Below, one piece after another: positions 7,982 through 16,750 of a DNA stretch of 63,228 bases. The position numbers and the translations under genes were made by a program. The notes below the pieces were generated by a model. The model was not told where the DNA came from, made no database searches, and worked only from the letters and a program-made list of their open reading frames with translations. The stretch is from the NCBI GenBank assembly GCA_017465505.1, contig JAFTWB010000020.1, positions 1-63,228 on the forward strand, given 5' to 3'. This DNA comes from Clostridia bacterium. Its GTDB lineage: Bacteria > Bacillota > Clostridia > Oscillospirales > Acutalibacteraceae. Positions within the stretch are counted from its first letter, which is position 1. Every line of letters starts with the position of its first letter.

Positions 7982-9296
7982 GGATTTTCAGAATAACAGT
8001 TGCTATGAAAAAGCCGTTTTCTTCGGTGAGCTGCAAGCTTCCTTGGTAGTTTTCGGCCAGATTTTTAACAATTTTAAGGCCGTGGCCGTGGGCTTCACGA
8101 TTATTTTTGGTGGTTTTAAGAGAGGGGTTTACCTCAAGCACCGAGGACTTTATGGTGTTCTTTATGCTGATAACGTAGTAACCGATTTTCTCTCGGGTTT
8201 TGATTATCAGGCAGTTTTCCTTTTGGCTTTCAGTCATAGCCTCAAAGGCGTTGTCAATAAGATTGCCGCAGACAGAAAGCAAATCAACCCCTTTCACAAG
8301 GGATAAATCCGACTTTATATCTGCCTCAAAGCTTACTCCTGAGTTCTTGGCACGTTTGTGGGTAAGGTTGAGAATTGAGTTGAGGTAGATGTTTTCGGTT
8401 TTGTAAACAGGGCTCATATCGCTCAGCTCACTGCTGCCTTTTTGACAAATGTCAAGAGCCTCTTCGCATTTGCCCTCTTCAATAAGACTGCCGATAATGT
8501 AGAGCTTTCGCTTCATTTCGTGACGAATCTTTGAAACCTCGTCGATGTAATTGTTTTTTCGCTGAAGCTCGGTTTTATACATATTCTGCTCACGAGCCAT
8601 AACAAGATTAAGAGACTTAACCTGTGCCGCCTTGCTGATTTCCGTCATAAGCTTGAAGGTGGTGGTGGCAATTACAAAGGTGATTAAAGCAATAATTCCC
8701 AGAAGAAAACGGTTGGTTTCGTTAATGTTTTTGTCGGTTATTACTATGGTGATAATGGCGATAATAGCAAGGGTAAGGAGAGGGATAACAATGAAAGAGA
8801 TGATATCCGCAGGCTTTTTCAAGTCGATTTTTTCTCTGAACAGCTTGCAGAGAAGATAAAGAATAAAGCCGTAGGTGGTGTTGGTAAGAATAATGTAGTT
8901 AACGTGATAAACGGAGTTGAACTTAAGCAGCTCCAGTACCTCTCTGTCGCTTATCAGCGACATAAACGCCGTGTAGCCTGCACCGATACCCATAAGCAAA
9001 GCAAAAATCAGAATGGGCATTATTATCCGCAAAGCGAGCTTGCCTCTGTGGCAGAAAACCGTGAAAGGAATCATTATAACAAAATACAGCGTAATCTCCA
9101 GCGGTGTCTGGAGTGAGCCCCACATATTCAGAGCGGTTACAGTTACGAACAACGCAGAAACCGTAATAATGCAGAAAATGTTGTTCAGAGCCCTTCTGAA
9201 TCTTCGCTCAAAGAAAGTGTTGCAGAACATTGTGAAAGCTACGCCCTGAAACAGATTTACCAGAAGCTCAAAAATAAAAGTCACGGTGCTGTTCAT
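7971..9296 (-). CDS. GHKL-type sensor histidine kinase (AgrC-like), orphan
   Basis: This 441-residue protein has six or seven predicted transmembrane helices in its first ~200 residues, a coiled linker, then a cytoplasmic kinase part. His259 in IRHEMKRKL fits the phospho-acceptor of AgrC-type kinases, followed by the N-box SVCGNLIDNAFEA and the G-box HGHGLKIVKNLAENYQG. This is the GHKL ATPase class with a short dimerisation helix pair, used with LytTR response regulators in peptide sensing or cell-wall stress. No response regulator is adjacent, so the partner is elsewhere. The last codons overlap repeat copy B, so its C-terminus may have been altered by that repeat. Confidence 0.85.
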   Translation of the reverse strand: MNSTVTFIFELLVNLFQGVAFTMFCNTFFERRFRRALNNIFCIITVSALFVTVTALNMWGSLQTPLEITLYFVIMIPFTVFCHRGKLALRIIMPILIFALLMGIGAGYTAFMSLISDREVLELLKFNSVYHVNYIILTNTTYGFILYLLCKLFREKIDLKKPADIISFIVIPLLTLAIIAIITIVITDKNINETNRFLLGIIALITFVIATTTFKLMTEISKAAQVKSLNLVMAREQNMYKTELQRKNNYIDEVSKIRHEMKRKLYIIGSLIEEGKCEEALDICQKGSSELSDMSPVYKTENIYLNSILNLTHKRAKNSGVSFEADIKSDLSLVKGVDLLSVCGNLIDNAFEAMTESQKENCLIIKTREKIGYYVISIKNTIKSSVLEVNPSLKTTKNNREAHGHGLKIVKNLAENYQGSLQLTEENGFFIATVILKIPSR

Positions 9297-9381
9297 TTTT
9301 CCTACCCTTTCCCGATGTGCGAAATTTATAAAAAATATCTTTGCATAATTATACCATATTTTTTATAAATATGCAAGCTCA

Positions 9382-10536
9382 TCAGGAACGGAAATTTTTC
9401 TTTGTAATTATTGTGTAAGCAGTTAGTAATCCAAGGATAACAAAATTAAGGATTAGCCCTGCAACGCTCTCAAAAAGAGAAGCAGAGGCAAAACAAGTGG
9501 GCATAAGTATGCAGTCAACAGCTGTGGGTATACCTATAAGAAAAAGAGAAGGCAAAGGCTTTCGCTTAAAAGCAAGGAGCAGAATCTCACCAACGCCAAG
9601 GCTTGCCAAAAGCAACATTCCCATAGCAGGGAAGAGGATTGCACCTGTTTCTCCTATGTATCTTGCGCCAATCATCCACCCCTGAAAAACACTCTGAATG
9701 GCAAAACAGGAAATTCCTCGAGCTCTGAAATTTATCACAGAAATAAAGGTGAACACAAACTTAACCGCCACAAGAGCAAAAACGCTCCACTTTAGAGCCT
9801 TCATTGCAGGGGTGGCAGGCTTCACAGCCTTTTTGGGAGCAGTAAAAAGCTCCCGTCTCACCTTAGCATAAGACACATTTGCAATAAGGATAATCATTGG
9901 TATGCAGGTAAAACCTATAATAAATACGGTGAGCAGAAGAATATTTCTGAAAAGCTGAGAGGCGTAAACATCATATAAAACAGACTCCTCTGCTGAAGAA
10001 TCGGTCTTTGTAAGCAGGGCAAATCTCTCAGCGGTTATGGTTAAAGGAGCTTTTGAAATTTTGTATGTATTGCCGTTTACATTAAGCTCAGTTGGGAGAT
10101 TCCTTGCCCAAGCAAAATCTCCGCCCTGATAAAAATGCTTGGAAATTTCGCCCTCAGTAGTGAACTCAATGCAGCTTCCGCCTCTTACAAAATAAAGCTG
10201 AATGTTGTTTGTAAGGTCGCTGAAAAGGGCGTAGTAAGAGCCGTAGCTGTCAAACTCAAAAACCTTCTGCACTTCACCATTGCTGTCAAGAAGCAGAAGC
10301 GTTTTATTGGAAAGAGTGAGGAGAATCTGCTCATCACGGCTTACGTCCATACAGATAATTGCGGCGGTGCTGCCCTTGTAGTCGTCCTTGACTGAGATTG
10401 CGTTACGCCACCACTGCTCATTGGAGTCTGCCGCCGCAGAAAACCCGCTCATAAGTATAAGCATAGCAGCAAATGCCGCCACAAAAAACTTTAAAATAAA
10501 TCCGAAGGGTTTTTCAAAAGTTTTCATAGCCTTCAT
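9382..10536 (-). CDS. Multi-pass membrane protein of unknown function
   Basis: The protein has a signal-anchor helix, an extracytoplasmic part of about 150 residues with WD-like strand pairs (ICMDVSRDEQILLTLSNKTL, LLLDSNGEVQKVFEF), and then five or so transmembrane helices. The extracellular part may be a small propeller-like or beta-sandwich sensor. I recognise no family. The reading frame is open to a GTG at 10545, but that GTG lies inside the sequence GAGGTGA, which is the likely Shine-Dalgarno for the ATG at 10536, so I start there (384 residues). The MKAMKAMK repeat at the start is a small tandem duplication of AAGGCTATG. Confidence 0.6.
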   Translation of the reverse strand: MKAMKTFEKPFGFILKFFVAAFAAMLILMSGFSAAADSNEQWWRNAISVKDDYKGSTAAIICMDVSRDEQILLTLSNKTLLLLDSNGEVQKVFEFDSYGSYYALFSDLTNNIQLYFVRGGSCIEFTTEGEISKHFYQGGDFAWARNLPTELNVNGNTYKISKAPLTITAERFALLTKTDSSAEESVLYDVYASQLFRNILLLTVFIIGFTCIPMIILIANVSYAKVRRELFTAPKKAVKPATPAMKALKWSVFALVAVKFVFTFISVINFRARGISCFAIQSVFQGWMIGARYIGETGAILFPAMGMLLLASLGVGEILLLAFKRKPLPSLFLIGIPTAVDCILMPTCFASASLFESVAGLILNFVILGLLTAYTIITKKNFRS

Positions 10537-10665
10537 AGCCTTCACCTCAATTTTATCTTATCACAAAAAATTGTTTAGTCAAGACGACAAAACACATCTG
10601 TTAAGGAAATTTTGGTGATTTTATCAAAAATCCCCTAGAAAAACAAATAAAATGTGTCAAAATCC

Positions 10666-10693
10666 TTGCAAATATATATAATTATGGTAAAAT
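10666..10693 (+). promoter_or_regulatory. Promoter of the rfb operon
   Basis: TTGCAA (10666-10671) and TAAAAT (10688-10693) are separated by 16 bp in an AT-rich stretch, about 60 bp before the rfbA start. No other good match lies closer. Confidence 0.55.
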
Positions 10694-10752
10694 ATAAATA
10701 ATTATAAGTATTATTGCACTTATCACCCCAAAATCTTTTCCGAGGTGAGCTT

Positions 10753-11631
10753 ATGAAAGGTATTATTTTAGCAGGCGGAAAAGGAACAAGATTGTATCCT
10801 ATGACACAGGTAGTATCCAAGCAGTTGCTTCCTATTTACGATAAACCCATGATATATTATCCCTTGTCAATGTTACTTCTGGCAGGCATAAAAGAAATAA
10901 TGATTATCACTACACCTAAGGATAAAGAATTATACGAGGCTCTGTTGGGCAATGGCGTCAGATTAGGTGTGTCTATTGTTTATGAAATCCAGGAAACACC
11001 CCGCGGTTTGGCCGACGCTTTTATCATCGGTGAGGATTTTATTGGGGACGACAGTGTGTGTCTTATTCTTGGTGACAATATTTTTTACGGACAGAATCTT
11101 ACTTCTATTTTGCAATCGGCAGCCCAAACAAAAGAGGGTGCAATAGTATTTGGTTGCCCTGTAAAAAACCCCAAAGATTTTGGCGTGGTTGAGTTTGATA
11201 AAAACAATAACGTTATGAGTATTGAAGAAAAACCTGCCAAACCAAAATCAAATTACGCAGTTCCGGGATTGTATTTTTACGATAATAGTGTGGTAGAAAT
11301 TGCGAAGAATGTTAAGCCATCAGAACGTGGAGAAATTGAAATCACAGCAGTAAATAATGAATATCTTAAGGTAAACAAATTGAAAGTTCAGATTTTAGGC
11401 AGGGGTGTTGCTTGGTTTGATACAGGCACACCTTCAGGTTTGCTCAGTGCTTCCCAGTATGTTGAAACCATCCAATCAAGACAAGGGTTTTATGTTTCCT
11501 GCATTGAGGAAATTGCCTGGCGAAAGGGTTACATAAGCAACGAGCAGTTTGAAGCTCTCGGCGTTGAAATGAACTCAACTGAATATGGTAAATATATGTT
11601 ATCTTTATTAGATGAGGTGCTTGACAAATGA
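10753..11631 (+). CDS. rfbA: Glucose-1-phosphate thymidylyltransferase
   Basis: RfbA joins glucose 1-phosphate to dTTP, giving dTDP-glucose and pyrophosphate, the first step to dTDP-L-rhamnose. The N-terminal MKGIILAGGKGTRLYPMT is the nucleotide-binding signature, and LGDNIFYG and EEKPAKPKS are further family motifs. Length 292 residues matches RmlA. The frame is open upstream to 10714, but GAGGTGA at 10742-10748 places the start at the ATG at 10753. It overlaps rfbB by four bases (ATGA), so the two are translationally coupled. Confidence 0.95.
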   Translation: MKGIILAGGKGTRLYPMTQVVSKQLLPIYDKPMIYYPLSMLLLAGIKEIMIITTPKDKELYEALLGNGVRLGVSIVYEIQETPRGLADAFIIGEDFIGDDSVCLILGDNIFYGQNLTSILQSAAQTKEGAIVFGCPVKNPKDFGVVEFDKNNNVMSIEEKPAKPKSNYAVPGLYFYDNSVVEIAKNVKPSERGEIEITAVNNEYLKVNKLKVQILGRGVAWFDTGTPSGLLSASQYVETIQSRQGFYVSCIEEIAWRKGYISNEQFEALGVEMNSTEYGKYMLSLLDEVLDK

Positions 11632-12647
11632 ATATAATCGTTACAGGCGGTGCAGGCTTTATCGGCTCAAACTTTGTTTTCCATATGCTTGAGAAGTACC
11701 CCGATTACCGCATTATCTGCCTTGATAAGCTTACTTATGCAGGCAACCTTTCCACACTTAAATCTGTTATGGATAATCCCAACTTCAGATTTGTCAAGGC
11801 TGATATCTGCGACAGAGAGGCGGTTAATAAGCTTTTTGAAGAGGAAAAGCCCGATATTGTGGTAAATTTCGCCGCCGAAAGCCACGTTGACAGAAGTATT
11901 GAAAATCCCGGTGTGTTCCTTGAAACAAATATTATGGGCACAGCCGTGCTTATGGACGCCTGCCGCAAATACGGAATTCAGCGTTATCATCAGGTTTCTA
12001 CAGATGAGGTTTACGGTGATTTGCCTCTTGACAGACCCGACCTCTTCTTTACAGAAACCACACCCCTTCACACATCAAGCCCTTATTCTTCCTCAAAGGC
12101 TTCTGCGGATTTACTGGTGCTTGCATATCACCGCACCTATGGTCTGCCTGTTACTATCAGCCGTTGCTCCAATAACTACGGCCCTTATCACTTCCCCGAG
12201 AAGCTTATTCCTCTTATGATTGCCAACGCTCTTAACGACAAGGCTCTGCCTGTTTATGGCGAAGGCCTGAATGTCCGTGACTGGCTCTATGTTGAGGACC
12301 ATTGCAAAGCAATTGACCTTATTATCCATAAGGGCAGAGTGGGCGAGGTTTATAACGTAGGCGGCCACAACGAGAAACAGAACATCGAAATCGTAAAGAT
12401 TATCTGCAAGGAGCTTGATAAGCCCGAAAGTCTTATTACTTATGTAACCGACAGAAAGGGTCACGATATGCGTTACGCCATTGACCCCACCAAGATTCAC
12501 TCAGAGCTTGGCTGGCTGCCTGAAACAAAGTTTGAGGACGGAATTAAAAAGACAATCAAGTGGTACCTGGAAAACCGCCAGTGGTGGGAAGAAATCATCT
12601 CAGGCGAGTACCAGAATTACTACGAGAAAATGTATAATAACAGATAA
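11628..12647 (+). CDS. rfbB: dTDP-glucose 4,6-dehydratase
   Basis: RfbB converts dTDP-glucose to dTDP-4-keto-6-deoxyglucose using bound NAD+. This extended short-chain dehydrogenase has the Rossmann motif VTGGAGFIGSNFV at residues 4-16, the active-site region STDEVYGDL and the YSSSK catalytic Tyr-Lys pair. Length 339 residues is typical. Its product could also feed the amino-sugar genes of the polysaccharide island at 41-48 kb. It sits between rfbA and rfbD. Confidence 0.95.
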   Translation: MNIIVTGGAGFIGSNFVFHMLEKYPDYRIICLDKLTYAGNLSTLKSVMDNPNFRFVKADICDREAVNKLFEEEKPDIVVNFAAESHVDRSIENPGVFLETNIMGTAVLMDACRKYGIQRYHQVSTDEVYGDLPLDRPDLFFTETTPLHTSSPYSSSKASADLLVLAYHRTYGLPVTISRCSNNYGPYHFPEKLIPLMIANALNDKALPVYGEGLNVRDWLYVEDHCKAIDLIIHKGRVGEVYNVGGHNEKQNIEIVKIICKELDKPESLITYVTDRKGHDMRYAIDPTKIHSELGWLPETKFEDGIKKTIKWYLENRQWWEEIISGEYQNYYEKMYNNR

Positions 12648-12659
12648 GCAGGTTTTTGA

Positions 12660-13553
12660 ATGAAACTATTCGTTACAGGTGTTGGCGGACAGCTGGGTTT
12701 TGATGTTATAAAAGAGGCTCAAAGCCGTGGCTATGACTGTGTGGGCTCGGACATTCTTGAAAGTGTCCACATCGGGGCAGATTACATCCAGGCAGATATC
12801 ACCAAAAAAGAGGCTGTTTCTCAGGCTCTTTCTCAGGTAAGGCCCGATGTTGTGGTTCATTGTGCTGCGTGGACGGCTGTGGACGCCGCCGAAGATGAAG
12901 AAAATAAAGAGAAAGTTTACGCCATAAACGTTCTGGGAACTGAAAATATTGCCGAGTCTTGTAAAGAAGCAGGAGCAAAGATGATATATCTTTCCACCGA
13001 TTACGTTTTTGACGGACAGGGTGAAGAGCCCTGGCAGGCTGACTGCAAGGACTTTGCACCCTTAAGCGTTTACGGCAAAAGTAAGCTTGAGGGCGAGCTT
13101 AAGGTCAGCTCAATCCTTGAAAAGTATTTTATCGTCCGTATAGCCTGGGTTTTCGGTTTAAACGGCAATAACTTTGTAAAAACAATGCTTAATGTGGGCA
13201 GGCGGTTTGACTCTTTGAGAGTTGTAAAGGACCAGATTGGTACACCTACCTACACTGCCGATTTGGCAAGGCTTCTTGTGGATATGGCAGAAAGTGAGAA
13301 GTACGGCTTTTATCACGCCACAAACGAAGGCGGCTTTATAAGCTGGTATGATTTCACCTGTGAGATTTTCAGACAGGCAGGTATTTCTGCAAAGGTTACT
13401 CCTGTCACCACAGAAGAATACGGACTTTCAAAGGCGGCAAGACCCTTTAACTCCCGCCTTGATAAAAGCAAATTAAAAGAAAAAGGCTTCGAGCCTCTGC
13501 CGCATTGGCAGGACGCTCTGAGCCGTTACCTGAGAGAAATCGGAGAAATATAA
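12660..13553 (+). CDS. rfbD: dTDP-4-dehydrorhamnose reductase
   Basis: RfbD reduces dTDP-4-keto-rhamnose to dTDP-L-rhamnose with NAD(P)H, the last step of the pathway. It starts MKLFVTGVGGQLGFDVI (Rossmann motif) and has YLSTDYVFDG and YGKSKLEGE, where Tyr and Lys are catalytic. The 297-residue length fits RmlD. The stop codon overlaps the start of rfbC (TAATG), which shows tight coupling. In many clusters the order is A-C-D-B or B-A-C-D; here it is A-B-D-C. Confidence 0.95.
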   Translation: MKLFVTGVGGQLGFDVIKEAQSRGYDCVGSDILESVHIGADYIQADITKKEAVSQALSQVRPDVVVHCAAWTAVDAAEDEENKEKVYAINVLGTENIAESCKEAGAKMIYLSTDYVFDGQGEEPWQADCKDFAPLSVYGKSKLEGELKVSSILEKYFIVRIAWVFGLNGNNFVKTMLNVGRRFDSLRVVKDQIGTPTYTADLARLLVDMAESEKYGFYHATNEGGFISWYDFTCEIFRQAGISAKVTPVTTEEYGLSKAARPFNSRLDKSKLKEKGFEPLPHWQDALSRYLREIGEI

Positions 13554-14155
13554 TGGGACAGATTAAAGTGAGCAAAGCACCCATTGAGGGGCTTTATATT
13601 ATTGAGCCTGCGGTTCACGGCGATGAGCGAGGCTATTTTATGGAAACTTACAGCAAGCGTGATATGCTTGAGGCAGGTTTAGACCTTGACTTTGTGCAGG
13701 ACAATCAGAGTATGAGCGTCAAGGGCGTTTTAAGAGGCCTTCATTTTCAGAAGGAATTTCCTCAGGGCAAGCTTGTGCGTGTTATCAAGGGCAAGGTTTT
13801 TGACGTAGCCGTTGATTTGCGTAAAGGAAGCTCTACCTACGGCAAGTGGTTCGGTGTGGAGCTTAGTGAGGAGAACAAAAAGCAGTTCTATATCCCCGAG
13901 GGCTTTGCCCACGGCTTTCTGGTGCTTTCCGATGTAGCGGAGTTTTGCTATAAATGCACCGACTTCTACCATCCCGGAGATGAAGGCGGTCTTGCCTGGA
14001 ATGACCCCGAAATCGGTATTCAGTGGCCTGAGGTAATGGGCGAGTACAAAGGCAGTGCCTCTTCTGAGGGTTATACTCTCACAGACGGCACACCCCTTAA
14101 TATCAGCGAAAAAGACCAGAAGTGGCTTGGGTTTAAGGATAGCTTCAGTTTTTAA
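13553..14155 (+). CDS. rfbC: dTDP-4-dehydrorhamnose 3,5-epimerase
   Basis: RfbC epimerises C3 and C5 of dTDP-4-keto-6-deoxyglucose. This cupin-fold protein of 200 residues has DERGYFMETY, the catalytic His region VLRGLHFQ, and PEGFAHGF. The frame is open to 13505, inside rfbD, but the ATG at 13553 overlaps the rfbD stop (TAATG) and gives the normal family N-terminus, so the longer form is not used. It is the last gene of the operon, with a strong terminator 20 bp later. Confidence 0.95.
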   Translation: MGQIKVSKAPIEGLYIIEPAVHGDERGYFMETYSKRDMLEAGLDLDFVQDNQSMSVKGVLRGLHFQKEFPQGKLVRVIKGKVFDVAVDLRKGSSTYGKWFGVELSEENKKQFYIPEGFAHGFLVLSDVAEFCYKCTDFYHPGDEGGLAWNDPEIGIQWPEVMGEYKGSASSEGYTLTDGTPLNISEKDQKWLGFKDSFSF

Positions 14156-14178
14156 ATTTTTTATATTCAGCATACAAA

Positions 14179-14219
14179 AATCCCCTGGGAGAATTGATTC
14201 TCACAGGGGATTGGTTTTT
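14179..14219. terminator. Intrinsic terminator between rfbC and lysC
   Basis: A long stem (AATCCCCTG..GAGAA / TTCTC..CAGGGGATT) is followed by TTGGTTTTT on the plus strand and preceded by AAAAA, so it can also end the minus-strand lysC transcript. Confidence 0.85.
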
Positions 14220-14239
14220 GTATTAAGTTTTGGTTTTAA

Positions 14240-15454
14240 TTAAACCTCAGAAAAGAACTTGTCGTGGAGAACTCTTACTGCCTTGTCTGCGTAATCAGCG
14301 TCAATGAGAACGGAGATTTTGATTTCGGAAGTGGAGATCATAGAGATGTTGATCTGAGCGTCTGCAAGAGCCTCGAACATATCGGAAGCAACACCGGGGT
14401 GGCTCTCCATACCTGAGCCAACGATGGAAACCTTAGCAACAGAATCGTCAAGAAGAACCTGAGCACCGTCATACTTGTTGATGTAGTTTTTCTCAAGAAT
14501 CTCAACTGCCTTAGCACCGTTGTCCTTAGCAACTGTGAAGGTAATGTCCTTTGTGTTGTTTCTGCCGATGGACTGAAGGATAATGTCAACGTTGATGTTC
14601 TTTGCAGAAAGAAGTGAGAACATCTTGAAGGCAAAGCCGGGCTCGTTGGGGATGTTTGTAACAGAAATACGTGCTATATCGGTGTCCTTAGCTACACCGC
14701 TGATAAGAATTTTTTCCATTTTAGGTTTCTCCTTTACTATTGTACCGGGTTTATGTGTCAAGCTTGAAAGTACCTCAAGCTCAATTCCGAATTTCTTTGC
14801 AAGCTCTACGCTGCGGTTGTTAAGAACCTGAGCACCAAGAGAGGCAAGCTCAAGCATTTCGTCGTAGGAAATTTCCTCAAGCTTTAAGGCACCGGGAACT
14901 TTTCTGGGGTCGGCAGTGTAAACGCCTTCAACGTCTGTGTAAATCTGGCACAGGTCAGCGTGCATTGCTGCCGCAATTGCAACTGCACTGGTGTCAGAGC
15001 CGCCACGGCCCAGAGTTGTGATGTCGTCGTACTTGTTAAGACCCTGGAAGCCTGCTACAACAACAATCTGCTTCTTAGCGATTTCAGCCTTAAGACGTGT
15101 TGTGTCTACCTTTTTGATTCTTGCAGTTGTGTGAGAAGAAGAGGTAGCAAAGCCTGCCTGCCAGCCGAGAAGAGAAATCGCAGGGCAGCCTAATTTGTGA
15201 AGTGCCATTGCAAGGAGAGAGATGGAAATCTGCTCGCCTGCTGCAAGAAGCATATCCTTTTCACGGTTGCTTGCGTTCTCGTCGATTTCCTTATATTTTG
15301 CAATAAGGTCGTCTGTTGTGTCGCCCTGTGCAGAAACAACAACTACAACGTCGTTGCCTTTTCTGTAAGTGTCTGCCACAATGGAAGCAACATTCATTAC
15401 TCTGTCTTTGTCGGCAACGGAAGAGCCGCCAAACTTCTGAACAATTAAACTCAT
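14240..15454 (-). CDS. lysC: Aspartate kinase
   Basis: The enzyme phosphorylates aspartate, the first step to lysine, threonine and methionine. The 404-residue protein starts MSLIVQKFGGSSVAD, the family signature, followed by the amino-acid kinase domain (to about residue 240) and two C-terminal ACT domains (GVAKDTDIARISVTN and VSIVGSGMESHPGV) that bind feedback inhibitors. Length fits the class with tandem ACT domains, often inhibited by lysine and/or threonine. It lies 21 bp after hom on the same strand. No lysine riboswitch or T-box is visible before it, consistent with transcription from upstream. Confidence 0.95.
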   Translation of the reverse strand: MSLIVQKFGGSSVADKDRVMNVASIVADTYRKGNDVVVVVSAQGDTTDDLIAKYKEIDENASNREKDMLLAAGEQISISLLAMALHKLGCPAISLLGWQAGFATSSSHTTARIKKVDTTRLKAEIAKKQIVVVAGFQGLNKYDDITTLGRGGSDTSAVAIAAAMHADLCQIYTDVEGVYTADPRKVPGALKLEEISYDEMLELASLGAQVLNNRSVELAKKFGIELEVLSSLTHKPGTIVKEKPKMEKILISGVAKDTDIARISVTNIPNEPGFAFKMFSLLSAKNINVDIILQSIGRNNTKDITFTVAKDNGAKAVEILEKNYINKYDGAQVLLDDSVAKVSIVGSGMESHPGVASDMFEALADAQINISMISTSEIKISVLIDADYADKAVRVLHDKFFSEV

Positions 15455-15475
15455 ATTTTTATTACCCTTTCAGTA

Positions 15476-16717
15476 TTATAAGTTTCCGATTCGGATTACG
15501 GAGAGAACCTCAACACCCTCAAGTGCCTCAAGAGCAGCCATAGCCTCGCCGTACTTAACCTCAGCCTTTGTTGCAAAGGCTGTTTCGTTTTCACCCTCGT
15601 TTTCACGGGTGAGAACCACTACCTCGCCCAAAGCAGAGGTTACTTTATTATATGCGTCTTCCTTGTCCGCTGTATTTACACGGATGTAAAGCGCAGATTT
15701 GCTTTCTTCCTTGGAGATTGTGTTGTTTTCCTTGCAGTCAGCCCAGAAAATCATCTTTCTGCGCTTAAGGTGAAGTGCACAGTCAATAACGTCAGCCACA
15801 ACAGCAGAAGCAGTGGGGAGCTTGCCTGCACCCTTGCCGTAGAATACCACGTCGCCTGTGCAGTCGCCTCTTACCATAATGCCGTTGAATACGTCGTTAA
15901 TGTTGGCAAGCTGGCTCTTGTTGGGAACAAACATAGGAGCAACGCCAATGTCCATTCTGCCGTCGTCTTCAACCTTACATCTGCCGATGAGCTTAATAAC
16001 ACCGCCCCAGTTTTCGGCATATTTAACGTCCTCGAGAGTGATTTTTGTGATACCCTCGGTATGTACGTTGTCGGGATAAACGTGCTTGCCGTAAGCAAGG
16101 GAAGCAAGAATACAGATTTTTCTGCAAGCATCAAAGCCCTCTACGTCAGCAGTGGGGTCTTTCTCAGCGTAACCAAGCTCTTGAGCAAGCTTTAAAGCCT
16201 CGTCAAAGCCCATACCCTCAGCAATCATCTTTGTGAGGATAAAGTTTGTTGTGCCGTTTAAGATACCTGCGATTTCGTCAACATTGTTGGCGGCAAGGCA
16301 CTTGCTTAAGGGACGGATAATAGGAATACCGCCGCCTACGCTTGCTTCGAAAAGGTAGTTTGCGTTGTTGTCCTTAGCAATCTGAAGAAGCTCTGCACCG
16401 TGCTGGGCAACAAGCTCCTTGTTGGAGGTAACCACGCTTTTGCCTGCCTTTAAAAGACGCTTTGTAAAGTCGTAAGCAGGGGTAAGACCGCCCATTGCTT
16501 CAACAACAACTCTTACCTCAACGTCCTTTGCAATATCCTCAAAGTCCTTTGTAAATCTGTCTGCGTGAGGACTGTCGGGGAAATCCCTTAAGTCGAGGAT
16601 GTATTTTACGTCCAGCTCTTCGCCAATAGCAGAGAAAAGCTTTTCCTTATGGGTGCGTATAATTTCGTCAACGCCGGAGCCTACAACTCCGTGTCCCATA
16701 ATTGCCACTGATATCAT
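15476..16717 (-). CDS. hom: Homoserine dehydrogenase
   Basis: This enzyme reduces aspartate semialdehyde to homoserine with NAD(P)H on the way to threonine and methionine. The 413-residue protein has an N-terminal Rossmann segment (VAIMGHGVVGSGVDEI), the catalytic domain with GILNGTTNFILTKM and YAEKDPTADVEG, and a C-terminal ACT domain (ALYIRVNTADKEDAYNKV) for feedback control. The start follows AGGAGTG. It sits between the penicillin-binding protein gene (33 bp upstream) and lysC (21 bp downstream), probably one transcript. Confidence 0.95.
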   Translation of the reverse strand: MISVAIMGHGVVGSGVDEIIRTHKEKLFSAIGEELDVKYILDLRDFPDSPHADRFTKDFEDIAKDVEVRVVVEAMGGLTPAYDFTKRLLKAGKSVVTSNKELVAQHGAELLQIAKDNNANYLFEASVGGGIPIIRPLSKCLAANNVDEIAGILNGTTNFILTKMIAEGMGFDEALKLAQELGYAEKDPTADVEGFDACRKICILASLAYGKHVYPDNVHTEGITKITLEDVKYAENWGGVIKLIGRCKVEDDGRMDIGVAPMFVPNKSQLANINDVFNGIMVRGDCTGDVVFYGKGAGKLPTASAVVADVIDCALHLKRRKMIFWADCKENNTISKEESKSALYIRVNTADKEDAYNKVTSALGEVVVLTRENEGENETAFATKAEVKYGEAMAALEALEGVEVLSVIRIGNL

Positions 16718-16750
16718 ATATTTTCACTCCTAAGATTTATTGCGTTAGTG

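Noticed and set aside
7615-8306. Open frames across the 7.7-7.9 kb repeat on both strands
   Set aside because: They are made of palindrome units or lie opposite the histidine kinase gene, without ribosome binding sites.
10537-10545. GTG start at 10545 for the 384-residue membrane protein
   Set aside because: The GTG is part of the Shine-Dalgarno GAGGTGA for the ATG at 10536.
14240-15454. Lysine riboswitch or T-box for lysC
   Set aside because: The gap to hom is only 21 bp and no candidate leader is present before hom or the PBP gene.
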